Of a stretch of DNA of 64,000 nucleotides, positions 1 to 9,027 are shown piece by piece. This DNA comes from Rhizobium leucaenae USDA 9039 (GTDB lineage: Bacteria; Pseudomonadota; Alphaproteobacteria; Rhizobiales; Rhizobiaceae). Every line of letters starts with the position of its first letter. The stretch's first letter is position 1. A model generated the notes under the pieces. It saw nothing but the letters and a program-made list of their open reading frames with translations, was not told the DNA's origin and made no database searches. The stretch covers positions 1-64,000 of the forward strand of contig NZ_AUFB01000019.1 of the NCBI RefSeq assembly GCF_000426285.1, written 5' to 3'. A program made the translations under genes and the position numbers.

Positions 1-192
1 CTCGACTTTAAGCCGGGTGTTTTCCAAGCGAAGGGCGGCGTTTTCCTCGCGCAGCTGGATGTTGTCGGCCTCAAGCTTCGCGAGCCGGGCTTCCGCCTGC
101 TGCGACCGCTCCAACAGACCGGACACCAGACTGCGCAACGCATTCAGCGACAGCGTGCCGGCATGCTCGGGGGAGGGGAGCCGTTTCGTCAT
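1..192 (-). CDS. IS66-family-like transposase, N-terminal fragment cut by window edge
   Basis: Reading the minus strand from an ATG at 192 gives 64 codons open to the window edge. The peptide starts MTKRLPSPEHAG and continues as a leucine-zipper coiled coil of the type ARLAKLEADNIQLREENAAL. That is how IS66-type TnpC transposases begin: a short basic head and a coiled coil before the zinc finger and DDE domain. The DDE domain lies outside the window, so it cannot be said whether the element is intact. Another coiled-coil DNA-binding protein is possible. The upstream 193-430 shows no clear terminal inverted repeat. Confidence 0.6.
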   Translation of the reverse strand, partial: MTKRLPSPEHAGTLSLNALRSLVSGLLERSQQAEARLAKLEADNIQLREENAALRLENTRLKVE

Positions 193-430
193 GGCAGAAT
201 CGAATCATGATTTGCCCCGGCAGGAGAATCCCCAGGCTATCAATCAATTCTCAAAACGCTGGGTTATGCACACTTCTATGCTCGCTCACCGAAACGCTGC
301 CACCGATTTTGCCCCACGTACACGATTTACGGTCCTCGGGTATCGTTGGAGCTGGATCAGGATTGAGACCACCCGGGTTTGAAGTGGTCTCCAAGCTTCG
401 ATCTGAAGCGATTGAAGCTCCTGCGTCTAA

Positions 431-1597
431 CTACGATAGTTGCTGCGCAACCAGGGCAGCCCAATAATCGATGCCGTAGGCGATCGCATTGTCGTTGAAG
501 TCATAGACCGGATTATGCAGATCGGCACTGTCGCCGTTGCCGAGCCAGATGAGTGCGCCGGGCCGCTTTTCGAGCATATAGGAAAAGTCCTCCGAGCCCA
601 TAGTCATCGGCCAGTGGCCATCGACGCGCTCCGCGCCGACGACGCTGCTGGCAGCGGCAATCGCAACCGAGGTCTTCTCGGCATTGTTGACGGTCACCGG
701 ATATCCCGGGCGCCAATCGATTTCAGCATGTGCGTCATAGAGCTTCGCTGTCCCCGTCACCACATCGCGAAACCGCTGCTCGACGGCCCGGCGTGTCGCC
801 GGCAGCATCGTGCGGACCGTGCCGCCGACTTCAACTGCCGGCGGAATGACGTTCAGCGCTTTCCGGTCGCCACCGCTGATGAAGGTGACGGAGATGACGA
901 CAGGGTCGAACGGATCAGTAAAGCGCGACACGATCGATTGGAGTGCGACGACCACATGCGACGCGACAACCACGGGGTCACGGGCAAGATGCGGCGAAGC
1001 CGCATGACCGCCTCGTCCGTTGATGGTGATGACGAAACGATCGCCGGCAGCCATCATCGGGCCGCTGCGGATAGCGAACGAGCCGAGGGCGAGCCCCGGC
1101 TGATTGTGCATGCCATAGACTTCATCGATACCGAAACGATCGAGCAACCCCTCCTCCAACATGACGCGCCCGCCACCGCCGCCCTCTTCTGCCGGCTGGA
1201 AGATCAGAACGATCTTGCCCGCGAAATTGCGCTCGGCGGCAAAACGCTTGGCAGCACCGAGGAGCATGGCGGTGTGGCCGTCATGTCCGCAGGCATGCAT
1301 CATGTTCGGTATCTTCGACGCATAGGGCAGGTTCGTCAGTTCGGACATCGGCAACGCGTCCATATCGCAGCGAAGCGCGATCGTCTTGCCATTGCCTTTG
1401 TTGCCCGAAATCACCGCCACGACCCCGGACTTGGCAATCCCCGTCACCACCTCACCGCAACCGAACGCCCTCAGCTTTTCCGCCACCATTGCCGATGTGC
1501 GCGGCAGATCGAAGAGAAGCTCAGGGTATTGATGGATCTCGCGACGCCAGATTTTGGCCTCATCCGCGATGATGCGTGATGCTTCGGACGGGTTCAT
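431..1597 (-). CDS. M20-family amidohydrolase (hippurate hydrolase-like)
   Basis: This 388-residue protein is full length for the M20D amidohydrolases, which cleave N-acyl amino acids or other amides with a dinuclear metal centre. Visible signatures are the metal-binding MHACGHDGHTAML (about residues 100-112), FQPAEEGGGGG with its catalytic glutamate (about 134), and GSEDFSYML plus LHNPVYDFND near the C-terminus. The start is supported by a GGAG Shine-Dalgarno about seven bases before the ATG. There is no signal peptide, so it should be cytoplasmic. It stands alone. Substrate cannot be read from sequence; N-acetyl, N-benzoyl or indole-acyl amino acids are all known in the family. Confidence 0.9.
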   Translation of the reverse strand: MNPSEASRIIADEAKIWRREIHQYPELLFDLPRTSAMVAEKLRAFGCGEVVTGIAKSGVVAVISGNKGNGKTIALRCDMDALPMSELTNLPYASKIPNMMHACGHDGHTAMLLGAAKRFAAERNFAGKIVLIFQPAEEGGGGGRVMLEEGLLDRFGIDEVYGMHNQPGLALGSFAIRSGPMMAAGDRFVITINGRGGHAASPHLARDPVVVASHVVVALQSIVSRFTDPFDPVVISVTFISGGDRKALNVIPPAVEVGGTVRTMLPATRRAVEQRFRDVVTGTAKLYDAHAEIDWRPGYPVTVNNAEKTSVAIAAASSVVGAERVDGHWPMTMGSEDFSYMLEKRPGALIWLGNGDSADLHNPVYDFNDNAIAYGIDYWAALVAQQLS

Positions 1598-1808
1598 GAA
1601 TTGTCTCCTTCAGAAGAGTCTTACACCAGCTCAAATCGCTGCCGTGCCGGCGGAGCTGATCTGCATCAGAAATAGCGATGCGTAGCAGACGAGTATAGTC
1701 ACCTTAGCAGGTAGCCCAAGGAGCGACGACAATTTGGCTGAGACAAATCGACCATCACGGTCTCCCGTCGGAGGCCGTCAATCGGATATCGAACGAGAGC
1801 TGCAGATC

Positions 1809-2735
1809 TTATGCCTGGGTCTGCCGGATGAATTCCGAAACGAGAGCCACGATCTCGTCCGGCGCATCCTCCAGGCAATAGTGACCGACCCCGGCGAGAC
1901 GATAGACCGGTGCCGCGGGGAAAAGCTCGGTGAACAGCGGCAGGAAATGTTTGGCGCGAAGCGTCCGGTCCGCCTCACCCCAAATGGCGAGAGCCGGCTT
2001 GCTGCGAACTGCGCGCTCTGCCGCAACGTCGGGCGTTTCAAATTTGTGCATCTGCATAGCAAAGCCTTTGGCCCAACCGATCGCGCCGAGGCAATCGGCG
2101 GGGCCCGCGAAAGGCGCAGCATAAGCAGCAAGCCACGTGTCGGTGATAAGAGCGCTATTCTCGAAACCATTGAGCTTGAGCGTACTCAATATATTGAAGC
2201 CGAGCTGCCCCAGCACCTGTTCGAGGCTGCCGTCCGCTTCTGCCTTCGCGATCCATCGGAACCACGGTGAAGCGCCGGCATTCGCCACTACCCGATCGAT
2301 GAGATCGGCCTGGCCGAACGGGGTTGGCCCGTTGGTCGAAATCACGCGACGAATGCGGTCGGGATGGCGGGCGGCAAGCCCCATGCCGAGCGGGCCTCCG
2401 AAGTCGTGCATGACGAGGGTAATGTCATTGAGATTAAGCGTCAGGACGAAGCGCTCCAGATTGTCGATGTGATCCTGCAACCAATAGCTGCGGTCTTGCG
2501 GCGTGTCGCTTTTGCCAAAACCCATGTGGTCGGGAACGACCACTCGGCAAGTGCCGCTCAGCGCGGCGATCAGATGACGGAACAGATAGCCCCAGGTCGG
2601 CTCGCCGTGGAGGCAAAGCACGACCTCCGCGTCACGCGGCCCTTCGTCGACATAATGCATCCGGAAACCGGAAGCGGAGGTGAAATGCGGTGCGAACGGA
2701 AAGGTGCCGCCGAATGTGGCGTCGGAATGAATCAT
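1809..2735 (-). CDS. alpha/beta-fold hydrolase (haloalkane dehalogenase/epoxide hydrolase-like)
   Basis: The protein has about 308 residues from MIHSDATFGG. A GGGAG ribosome site lies about eight bases before this ATG, so the longer reading from 2783 is not favoured. It has the oxyanion motif HGEPTW, a nucleophile elbow VMHDFGGPLG with aspartate as nucleophile, and a late catalytic histidine in VGHYCLED. HGEPTW and Asp are typical of haloalkane dehalogenases and epoxide hydrolases. The residue after the nucleophile is Phe, where dehalogenases carry the halide-binding Trp, so true dehalogenase activity is doubtful. It is divergent from an HxlR regulator across an inverted repeat and is probably controlled by it. 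Confidence 0.85.
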   Translation of the reverse strand: MIHSDATFGGTFPFAPHFTSASGFRMHYVDEGPRDAEVVLCLHGEPTWGYLFRHLIAALSGTCRVVVPDHMGFGKSDTPQDRSYWLQDHIDNLERFVLTLNLNDITLVMHDFGGPLGMGLAARHPDRIRRVISTNGPTPFGQADLIDRVVANAGASPWFRWIAKAEADGSLEQVLGQLGFNILSTLKLNGFENSALITDTWLAAYAAPFAGPADCLGAIGWAKGFAMQMHKFETPDVAAERAVRSKPALAIWGEADRTLRAKHFLPLFTELFPAAPVYRLAGVGHYCLEDAPDEIVALVSEFIRQTQA

Positions 2736-2780
2736 AATAATATCTCCCTTTAAAGCAAGGCCCGCTCGGCATGATAGTTT

Positions 2781-2823
2781 CAAATTAAAACCATGTGGTC
2801 ATATCGCTTGAGGTTTTAAATTG
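2781..2823. promoter_or_regulatory. Candidate operator between divergent hydrolase and HxlR genes
   Basis: Arms CAAATTAAAACC (2781-2792) and GGTTTTAAATTG (2812-2823) are inverted copies matching at 11 of 12 positions, separated by 19 bp, in an AT-rich stretch of an otherwise GC-rich region. They lie in the 168-bp gap between two divergent starts. HxlR-type dimers commonly bind such repeats next to the gene they control, so this is a likely operator; no binding data are available. Confidence 0.5.
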
Positions 2824-2903
2824 CAACCCTTATAGGAGCGCGAGAAGCCCGCGCTCTGCCCGATCTTTGGGCCCAGCATGCGGGGCATCGGAGTGACGTC
2901 ACG

Positions 2904-3374
2904 ATGGTCAAGAGAATCAGCCACAAGAATTCGAGCTGTGGCGTTGCCAGACCGCTGGATGCGATCGGCGACGGGTGGACATTGCTCATCGTTCGCGATG
3001 CTTTTGACGGCTTGCGGCGGTTCGGAGAATTCCAGAAGAGCCTGGGGCTCGCGAAGAACATTCTCGCGGCCCGTCTGCGCAACCTCATCGCTCATGGCAT
3101 CATGGACACTATTCCCGCGTCCGACGGCAGTCCCCATCAGGAATATGCTTTGACGGAGAAGGGGCGCGGGCTCTTTCCCTTGCTGGTGGCTCTCAGACAG
3201 TGGGGCGATGATTTTTTTTTCGAGCCGGGCGAAGCTCATGTTCTCCTGGTAGACAGGATGCGCGGCCTTCCGGTGCGAAAATTGGAGCTTCGCTCTGATG
3301 ATGGGCGTGTGCTGGGACCAGGGGATACTGTTGTGCAGCCTGCTCCGGAGCAAACGGCTAAGAAGCGCAAATAG
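2904..3374 (+). CDS. HxlR-family winged-helix transcriptional regulator
   Basis: The 156-residue protein carries the HxlR signature early: SCGVARPLDAIGDGWTLLIV (residues 11-30), followed by a winged helix with FGEFQKSLGLAKNILAARL and an EYALTEKGRGLFPLL wing. HxlR regulators are small dimeric DNA-binding proteins that often sense electrophiles or aromatic ligands. The Cys at position 12 lies where redox-sensing members keep a reactive cysteine, but function is not proven by that. It is divergent from the hydrolase at 1809-2735, which is its most likely target together with itself. The C-terminal 30 residues are polar and low in conservation. Confidence 0.9.
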   Translation: MVKRISHKNSSCGVARPLDAIGDGWTLLIVRDAFDGLRRFGEFQKSLGLAKNILAARLRNLIAHGIMDTIPASDGSPHQEYALTEKGRGLFPLLVALRQWGDDFFFEPGEAHVLLVDRMRGLPVRKLELRSDDGRVLGPGDTVVQPAPEQTAKKRK

Positions 3375-3569
3375 GGTTGCTCTGTGCATAAGCAACGGAC
3401 GCGCTCTCGCATCGAAATCGCACGAAGGCGGTATAGGTTCGCGCTCCGGTTTATAAAATCGCGGCCTGGGCCGATTGTCGTTCCAGGCAAATGACAATCG
3501 GCGTATATTCACGCTTCGGCATGGAATCGTTGCACGACGAAAGAGATCAGCTATCGTGAGGTATGGATA

Positions 3570-4832
3570 ATGCAATTTTCACCGGAAGCGGCCACCGGCT
3601 CGCCTGTCGAGAGCCTTGGTATATGGCCGACAAGGCGGAGTGAAATCCTCGATTGGCTGATGCATGATACCCGCAACGAACGCTTCATCGACAATATTCT
3701 CGTGGATTTATGCGTGAGACTGCGGGCCGCCGGCATCCCTGTCGGAAGGGCGACAATGCATTTCAGAACGCTTCATCCACAGTGGCTTGGTGCACGAATC
3801 CTCTGGCGAACGGGGTTGGAGGAGGCAAGCATCAGCACCTTCAGCTACGGCGTCGAGACGACGCCGCAATTCCTGGCAAGCCCGATCAACGAAATATTCA
3901 ACGGAGCCGCCGAGGTCCGCCAGAATCTCGAAAAGCTGGATAAGGCCGAACGACCGGCCTATTCGGTCTATGAGGAAATGCATGCCGAAGGATTGACCGA
4001 CTATATTGCCTGGCCGATCTATCACACGCTCGGCAAGCGCCATATCGTCACTTTTGCCGCCGACATACCGGGCGGTTTCACCCAAGAGCATGTCAGCTTC
4101 CTGAAGGACCTGCTGCCGGCTCTGACGCTGGTGAGCGAGATCAGGCTGAAAAACATCCTGGCCCGGACGCTTCTGCGCACCTATGTAGGGCCACACGCCA
4201 GCGAGCAGATCCTTGCCGGTGCAACGACGCGTGGCAGCGGCACCACCGTCGGCGCAGCCATACTCATCTGCGATCTGCGCGACTTCACGACGATTTCGGA
4301 CATGTGGCCGCGCGACGACGTAATCGATCTTCTGAACGGCTATTTCGACGCGATGTCGGAGCCGATCGAGAAACATGGCGGTGAGATCCTCAAATTCATG
4401 GGTGATGGAATGCTGGCGATTTTTCCGCTGAGCAATCCCATGGCATGCGCCAACCTTCTCCAGGCGATCAGCGAGGCGGAGGCTGCAGTCGGCGCACTGA
4501 ATGAAGAAAATGGCCGAAGGGGACGCGAGGTGCTGCGATACGGCGTCGGCGTGCATGTCGGCGATGTGATGTATGGCAATATCGGTTCGCGGACCCGCCT
4601 CGACTTCACCGTCATCGGTCCTGCCGTCAACGTCGCGTCCCGGCTGGAGACCCTCACCAAGGAAGTCAAACGCCCGGTATTGCTGTCCAAAGCCTTCGTT
4701 GACATGGCAGGCTGTGAGATCGAGATGGAAAGCCTCGGTGCCTTCCCCCTCAAAGGTCTTGGCGAACCGGTCGATGTCTTCGCTTTTGCAACGAATGGAA
4801 ACAGCGTAGCACGCCACAAAACCCAGCCGTAA
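3570..4832 (+). CDS. Class III adenylate/guanylate cyclase
   Basis: This 420-residue protein has an N-terminal region (about 1-200) resembling the poorly conserved sensory part of rhizobial cyclases and a C-terminal catalytic domain (about 225-405). The catalytic residues look complete: metal-binding Asp235 (ICDLRDFTT) and Asp279 (KFMGDGMLAIF), base-selecting Lys275 and Asp345 (RLDFTVIG), and transition-state Asn354 and Arg358 (VNVASRLE). The Lys/Asp pair favours ATP, so cyclic AMP is the expected product. There are no membrane segments. It is a single gene on the plus strand, followed by a 245-bp gap. Rhizobia typically carry many such cyclases. Confidence 0.92.
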   Translation: MQFSPEAATGSPVESLGIWPTRRSEILDWLMHDTRNERFIDNILVDLCVRLRAAGIPVGRATMHFRTLHPQWLGARILWRTGLEEASISTFSYGVETTPQFLASPINEIFNGAAEVRQNLEKLDKAERPAYSVYEEMHAEGLTDYIAWPIYHTLGKRHIVTFAADIPGGFTQEHVSFLKDLLPALTLVSEIRLKNILARTLLRTYVGPHASEQILAGATTRGSGTTVGAAILICDLRDFTTISDMWPRDDVIDLLNGYFDAMSEPIEKHGGEILKFMGDGMLAIFPLSNPMACANLLQAISEAEAAVGALNEENGRRGREVLRYGVGVHVGDVMYGNIGSRTRLDFTVIGPAVNVASRLETLTKEVKRPVLLSKAFVDMAGCEIEMESLGAFPLKGLGEPVDVFAFATNGNSVARHKTQP

Positions 4833-5077
4833 TGCCGGCGGCCGCCGTGCACTCGATCCGATTGTTCCGCGTTCCGGTGTGATAACGCTGATCGCAAAAC
4901 GTGAAGCGGCTGGGGCTTTCGTCTTTTGCGTGATCGCTTATATTATGAATGGGATAACTAGGTCAGCCGCCTCATTTTTGTGGGATCGTTCTGCGATGAC
5001 GGACGTTAGTTGGAGCCGACTCAGCGGCTCGACGAGCGGGTGCCCCGCACCCTGAATACTCTGACAAGGAGAGAAAG

Positions 5078-5596
5078 ATGAAAAAATTACTCGCCACGGC
5101 ATTTTCAGCAGCATCATTGATTGTCATGGGTGCGGCGACGGCGCGCGCGGCCGACCTGCAGACTACTTATGTGGAGCCCGATGAGCGCAATGGGGTAAAG
5201 ATCGGCTATCTCGATTGCGAGATCGGCGGCGGTGTCGGCTATGTACTCGGCTCGGCCAAAGAGGTCGATTGCGTTTTCCATTCGACCGTCGGAAATAAGC
5301 GTGTGGAGCATTATAGCGGCGCCATCCGGAAAATGGGCGTCGATCTCGGCTTCACGACCCGCAGCCGCCTAGTCTGGCTCGTCTTCGCTCCGACAGCCGG
5401 CTATCACCATGGTTCGTTGAGCGGCCTTTATCAGGGCGCCACGGCCGAAGCGACCGTCGGTGCCGGGGTTGGGGCCAATATTCTCGTCGGCGGCACCTCC
5501 GGCTCGATCCATCTCCAGACGCTCAGCGTGACCGGCCAACTCGGGCTCAATGTCGCCGCAACCGGCACCTCGGTGACGCTGACCTCGACGGAATAA
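5078..5596 (+). CDS. DUF992 family exported protein
   Basis: The 172-residue protein begins with a clear signal peptide (MKKLLATAFSAASLIVMGAA, probable cleavage after ARA near residue 24). The mature part matches the DUF992 family of Alphaproteobacteria: IGYLDCEIGGGVGYVLGSAKEVDCVF with two cysteines, followed by a glycine-rich C-terminal half (GATAEATVGAGVGANILVGG). It is expected in the periplasm, and its molecular role is not known. A strong AAGGAGAG ribosome site precedes the ATG and a good rho-independent terminator follows, so it is probably a single-gene transcript. Confidence 0.88.
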   Translation: MKKLLATAFSAASLIVMGAATARAADLQTTYVEPDERNGVKIGYLDCEIGGGVGYVLGSAKEVDCVFHSTVGNKRVEHYSGAIRKMGVDLGFTTRSRLVWLVFAPTAGYHHGSLSGLYQGATAEATVGAGVGANILVGGTSGSIHLQTLSVTGQLGLNVAATGTSVTLTSTE

Positions 5597-5665
5597 ACAA
5601 TCTCCATTTCCGTCTTGCGCGTACCGGATTCGAAGAAGGTACGCACAGGGCGAGATTACGGATTC

Positions 5666-5708
5666 ATGATGGTCGCGGATCTTTTCGAACCGCGGCCATC
5701 ATCCTTTT
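5666..5708 (+). terminator. Rho-independent terminator after the DUF992 gene
   Basis: A 13-bp stem (5666-5678 with 5690-5702, one G-U pair) with an 11-base loop is followed by CCTTTTGA. It lies about 70 bases after the DUF992 stop and just before the end of the convergent cyclase-ATPase gene. Confidence 0.8.
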
Positions 5709-5728
5709 GAGCCGGACAGCCGGATGCT

Positions 5729-8700
5729 TCAAGCGTTTGGCTTGCGCGCTTTCAGTCCTTCGATCCGATTGAGGCTTTCCACCACTTTCGTTTCCCACTT
5801 TCGCGCTTGCTGCCTGCGGGCGAATTCGAGGGCGCTGTACAAACAACGCTCTGCCTCGGGATCCGCGACATCCAGGCGCGACAATGCCTCGCCCTTCAGA
5901 CGCAGCAACTCGGCCGTGAAATAGTTTTCGCCGGTGCTGGCAACCAGTTCCAGTGCCTGGTTCAGGGTTGCGAGACAGGCGTCGGGATCGCCCGATTGCA
6001 GATAGCAGTCACCGAGAAGACCGAGGTAACAGGATTTGTCGATCTCCTGCTCTCCGAGATTGTCGCAGGTATGCCGCATCTTTTCGAGGCCGGACGGATC
6101 ATTGTTCATGCGGACCGCCAGCCAGCCGTCGAAAAACGAGGCCATGTTCTGCCACATGCGAAAGCCGTTTTCCTCTGCAAGGACGGATAATTCGTCGACC
6201 ATGCTGCGCAGCGGCCCAGTATCGCCACGAAACGCGTGGAGAATGCAGCCGTTGCCGAGACAGGCCGCAAGCCTATAGGCGGAATGTCGGCGCGCATCGG
6301 TTTCGGATTCCCGGTACAATTCGATGGCCGGTTGATCCAGGCCGATCAATTGCAAAGTCCACGCGAGATACGACATCGCCATGCTCGGAAAATCGCTGCC
6401 GATCTCATCGGCGTGCCCGATGTGGCGAAGCGCCGCCTCGAGATATTCGCGGGCTTGCGTGAAGTGGCCCTGTGCGAAAAGGCTCATGCCTTTGAACTGC
6501 ATTCCAAGGACGGCCGCTCTGAGACTGCCGCGATTTCTGCCGATATCGATGAGCTGGTCGCTGGCCCAGAGTGCGTCCGCAAAGCGGGCGGAGTTGAAGG
6601 CGGTTCCGAAGATTCCGTCGAGCGCGCGGATCGGTGCTTCCGAATCCTTCAGTTTTTCGCTGAGCCGCAAGACGTTGCGGTAGGCGGCGCTGCCTCCTGC
6701 GGTGACATAGCCGAATGTAGCGTAGAGCACGTCGCCGCGCTCCAGTTCGAGGCGAAGCTCCTTCCTGTCGCGCTCGGGCGATTCCGGCAATTTGGCCAGG
6801 CATTCCAAGCCATTCGCGAACATGTTCGCCGCCTCGACCTTCGCCCATGTCTTGCCGACGTTGAGCCCTGCCGCAAGCCAGCAATCGGCGGCCCGCTCGA
6901 ACAGCTCTGCTTCGGCGAAATGTTGCGCCAAGATTTCCGGATGCTCCGCCGCAAGCTTCGGCTGGATCTGCTCGATTGCTTCGGCGACCTGGCCATGGAG
7001 TTCACGGCATCGTTCCCGCAGCAAGGTATTCCTTGCCGATTCCTGCAGAAGCGCGTGCGCAAAAGCATAGTTGTGGCCGCCGGCCGATGGCTGCGGGACG
7101 ACCAGGCCCGATTCGACGAGCCTCCCGAGCGTGGTATCGAGGATGGGGGATGCGATACCGCAGAGATGCGCAACAAGTTTCGCATCAAATTCGCGTCCAA
7201 CCACAGCGGCGATCTGGGCGACGGCCTTCGCCGGGCCGATCTTGTCAAGGCGCGAGAGCAGTGACGATTGCAGGGAGCTCGGGACGGAAAGCGCGGATTT
7301 CCGCCGATCCGACGGTTCCGCGTCGGTAGATGCCGTTTCCAACATCGCACGGGCAAGCTCCTCGACAAAGAGCGGAACGCCCTCCGCCTTGGCTAAAAGC
7401 GACAGGCTCGTCTCGTCGGACAGGTTATTGCCTTCGTCGACATAGCGAACGAGCATTGCAGCATCGTCGTGGTTCAGCCGTTCCAAGCCGATCTTCCACA
7501 AAGTCTCCGGTTCCGTACCGTTGCTAAGCGATCTCTCGCGGGAGGTAATCAAGATCAGCATCGGAAACGAGACGGCTTCTCCGACGAGCTTTGCAACGAC
7601 CTCGCGCGAGGAAGGGTCGATCCAGTGGGCGTCTTCGATCGACAGAAGAACGGGGTTGATCCGAGAAATATGATGGAGCCAGTCGATCAGGATCCGGTGC
7701 GAAACGTCGCGCTGGCGTATCGCAGTCAAATCGGAGACCGGGGCGCGTAGCTGTTCAATGGATAGCAGCTCGGCGAAAATAGGCAACGAGCTGGTGATGG
7801 GAACCTCGCTGATTGCAAGGACGGCCTCCAGCTTCTCCAGCGATACATCAGGCGCGTCGTCGGGATCGATGCCTGCATACCGCTTGAGAAGGCTTAGGAA
7901 CGGAAAAAGAGCGGTGTTCGAATAGGCTCTGGAACATTGAAGCGTCAGTACCGTGCATTGCGGGATTTGCCGCTGAACCTCGAAGACCAGGCGTGACTTG
8001 CCAATTCCCGGTTCACCGGAGATCAGAAGCGCTTGGCCGCGGTTTTCGGAAATCACATCGCGCCAGAGGCCAAGGACATGCGTCATTTCCTCGCGGCGGT
8101 CGACGAGCTCCGTCAACCGCGTTCTCTTAGCAAAACGGTTCTCCAGATCCGTCGCCTTTTCGGCGCGCCAGACCTGCAGCGGTGCTGAAAACCCTTTGAG
8201 CGACTGCAGCCCAAGGTCCGCAAATTCGAATGCGCCGGCTGTGATCTCGTAGGTCTTTTGATCCGTTAGGATCGCCTGCGGCTCCGCCAGAGTTTGCAGC
8301 CGTTGGGCCAGGTTCGGGATCGAACCGAGGGCAACGGTCGATACGCCTGCGGGCGCTCCGACAAAGTCTCCGACCACGACCAATCCGCTCGCTATGCCGA
8401 TTCGGACGCGCAGGGGCGGTCCATGCGGCACCTCGATCTGCGGCACGATGCGTAGGATATCGAAAGCGAGCCGCAAGGCGCGTTCGCCGTCATCTTCTTC
8501 GGCAATCGGATATCCGAACAGGGCTTGAAAAGCGTCGCCGATATAGTTTGCAGCAATGCCGTTGTGGCTTTTTACCGCCCGCGTGCAGGCTGCGAGATAT
8601 GTCTGGGTGAGCCGGGTGAAATCTTCCGGATCGAGCTGGGTGGCATATTCGGTCGAACCGACGAGATCACAGAACAATATCGTCAACTGCCGCCGTTCGA

Positions 8701-8911
8701 CCGCCGGCTGGGGCAGCACGTCGTCGGGCTCGCTGTTCAAGAGTTTGATGCCCGCCAGGATCTTCCGGCGCGGACCGAGAGGAATCCGCATGTCCTGCAG
8801 ATCCTCTTCGGAGAGAAGGCGGAGGCTGTCGAAATCTATTTGGTTCTTGGCGAATATGTCGACGAGGTGATCGAGCCGCAGTTCGCTCAGCCATTTCTGT
8901 ACATCGTCCAT
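5729..8911 (-). CDS. SAM domain - class III cyclase - AAA ATPase - TPR regulator
   Basis: The protein has about 1060 residues. Numbering from the ATG at 8911, preceded by GGGGGAT, it has a SAM domain (about 4-58), a class III nucleotide cyclase domain (about 75-250), a P-loop ATPase module with GEPGIGKS at about 299-306, and long C-terminal TPR-like helical repeats. Cyclase residues Asp82 (FCDLVGST), Asp126 (YIGDAFQ), Asn200 and Arg204 (PNLAQRLQ) are present, so activity is possible. An upstream in-frame GTG at 8947 has no comparable ribosome site. This architecture is abundant in rhizobia and usually lacks a known signal. It is the last gene of a minus-strand series with a haem protein, an NTF2-like protein and a peptidase. 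Confidence 0.9.
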   Translation of the reverse strand: MDDVQKWLSELRLDHLVDIFAKNQIDFDSLRLLSEEDLQDMRIPLGPRRKILAGIKLLNSEPDDVLPQPAVERRQLTILFCDLVGSTEYATQLDPEDFTRLTQTYLAACTRAVKSHNGIAANYIGDAFQALFGYPIAEEDDGERALRLAFDILRIVPQIEVPHGPPLRVRIGIASGLVVVGDFVGAPAGVSTVALGSIPNLAQRLQTLAEPQAILTDQKTYEITAGAFEFADLGLQSLKGFSAPLQVWRAEKATDLENRFAKRTRLTELVDRREEMTHVLGLWRDVISENRGQALLISGEPGIGKSRLVFEVQRQIPQCTVLTLQCSRAYSNTALFPFLSLLKRYAGIDPDDAPDVSLEKLEAVLAISEVPITSSLPIFAELLSIEQLRAPVSDLTAIRQRDVSHRILIDWLHHISRINPVLLSIEDAHWIDPSSREVVAKLVGEAVSFPMLILITSRERSLSNGTEPETLWKIGLERLNHDDAAMLVRYVDEGNNLSDETSLSLLAKAEGVPLFVEELARAMLETASTDAEPSDRRKSALSVPSSLQSSLLSRLDKIGPAKAVAQIAAVVGREFDAKLVAHLCGIASPILDTTLGRLVESGLVVPQPSAGGHNYAFAHALLQESARNTLLRERCRELHGQVAEAIEQIQPKLAAEHPEILAQHFAEAELFERAADCWLAAGLNVGKTWAKVEAANMFANGLECLAKLPESPERDRKELRLELERGDVLYATFGYVTAGGSAAYRNVLRLSEKLKDSEAPIRALDGIFGTAFNSARFADALWASDQLIDIGRNRGSLRAAVLGMQFKGMSLFAQGHFTQAREYLEAALRHIGHADEIGSDFPSMAMSYLAWTLQLIGLDQPAIELYRESETDARRHSAYRLAACLGNGCILHAFRGDTGPLRSMVDELSVLAEENGFRMWQNMASFFDGWLAVRMNNDPSGLEKMRHTCDNLGEQEIDKSCYLGLLGDCYLQSGDPDACLATLNQALELVASTGENYFTAELLRLKGEALSRLDVADPEAERCLYSALEFARRQQARKWETKVVESLNRIEGLKARKPNA

Positions 8912-9027
8912 TGGATCCCCCAGTGAAACGGTGCATGCCTTTGCCACTTATCTTTGGGCATCCCTCCCCGAGAAGCTTAACATTTTTGGCAATCATTGCA
9001 TAAGCAATTCAAAATATAAAAGAACCG

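Noticed and set aside
365..391. Hairpin GAGACCAC...GTGGTCTC downstream of the amidohydrolase gene
   Set aside because: The 8-bp stem has no T-run on either side, so I cannot support it as a terminator.
440..1579. 379-codon plus-strand frame opposite the M20 amidohydrolase
   Set aside because: Same strand-shadow effect; the minus-strand protein has clear catalytic motifs.
1809..2735. Calling the hydrolase a haloalkane dehalogenase
   Set aside because: HGEPTW and the Asp nucleophile fit, but the halide-binding Trp after the nucleophile is Phe, so only the superfamily is claimed.
2799..3575. 258-codon minus-strand frame opposite the HxlR gene
   Set aside because: No ribosome site and low-complexity Arg/Pro composition; the HxlR protein on plus is clear.
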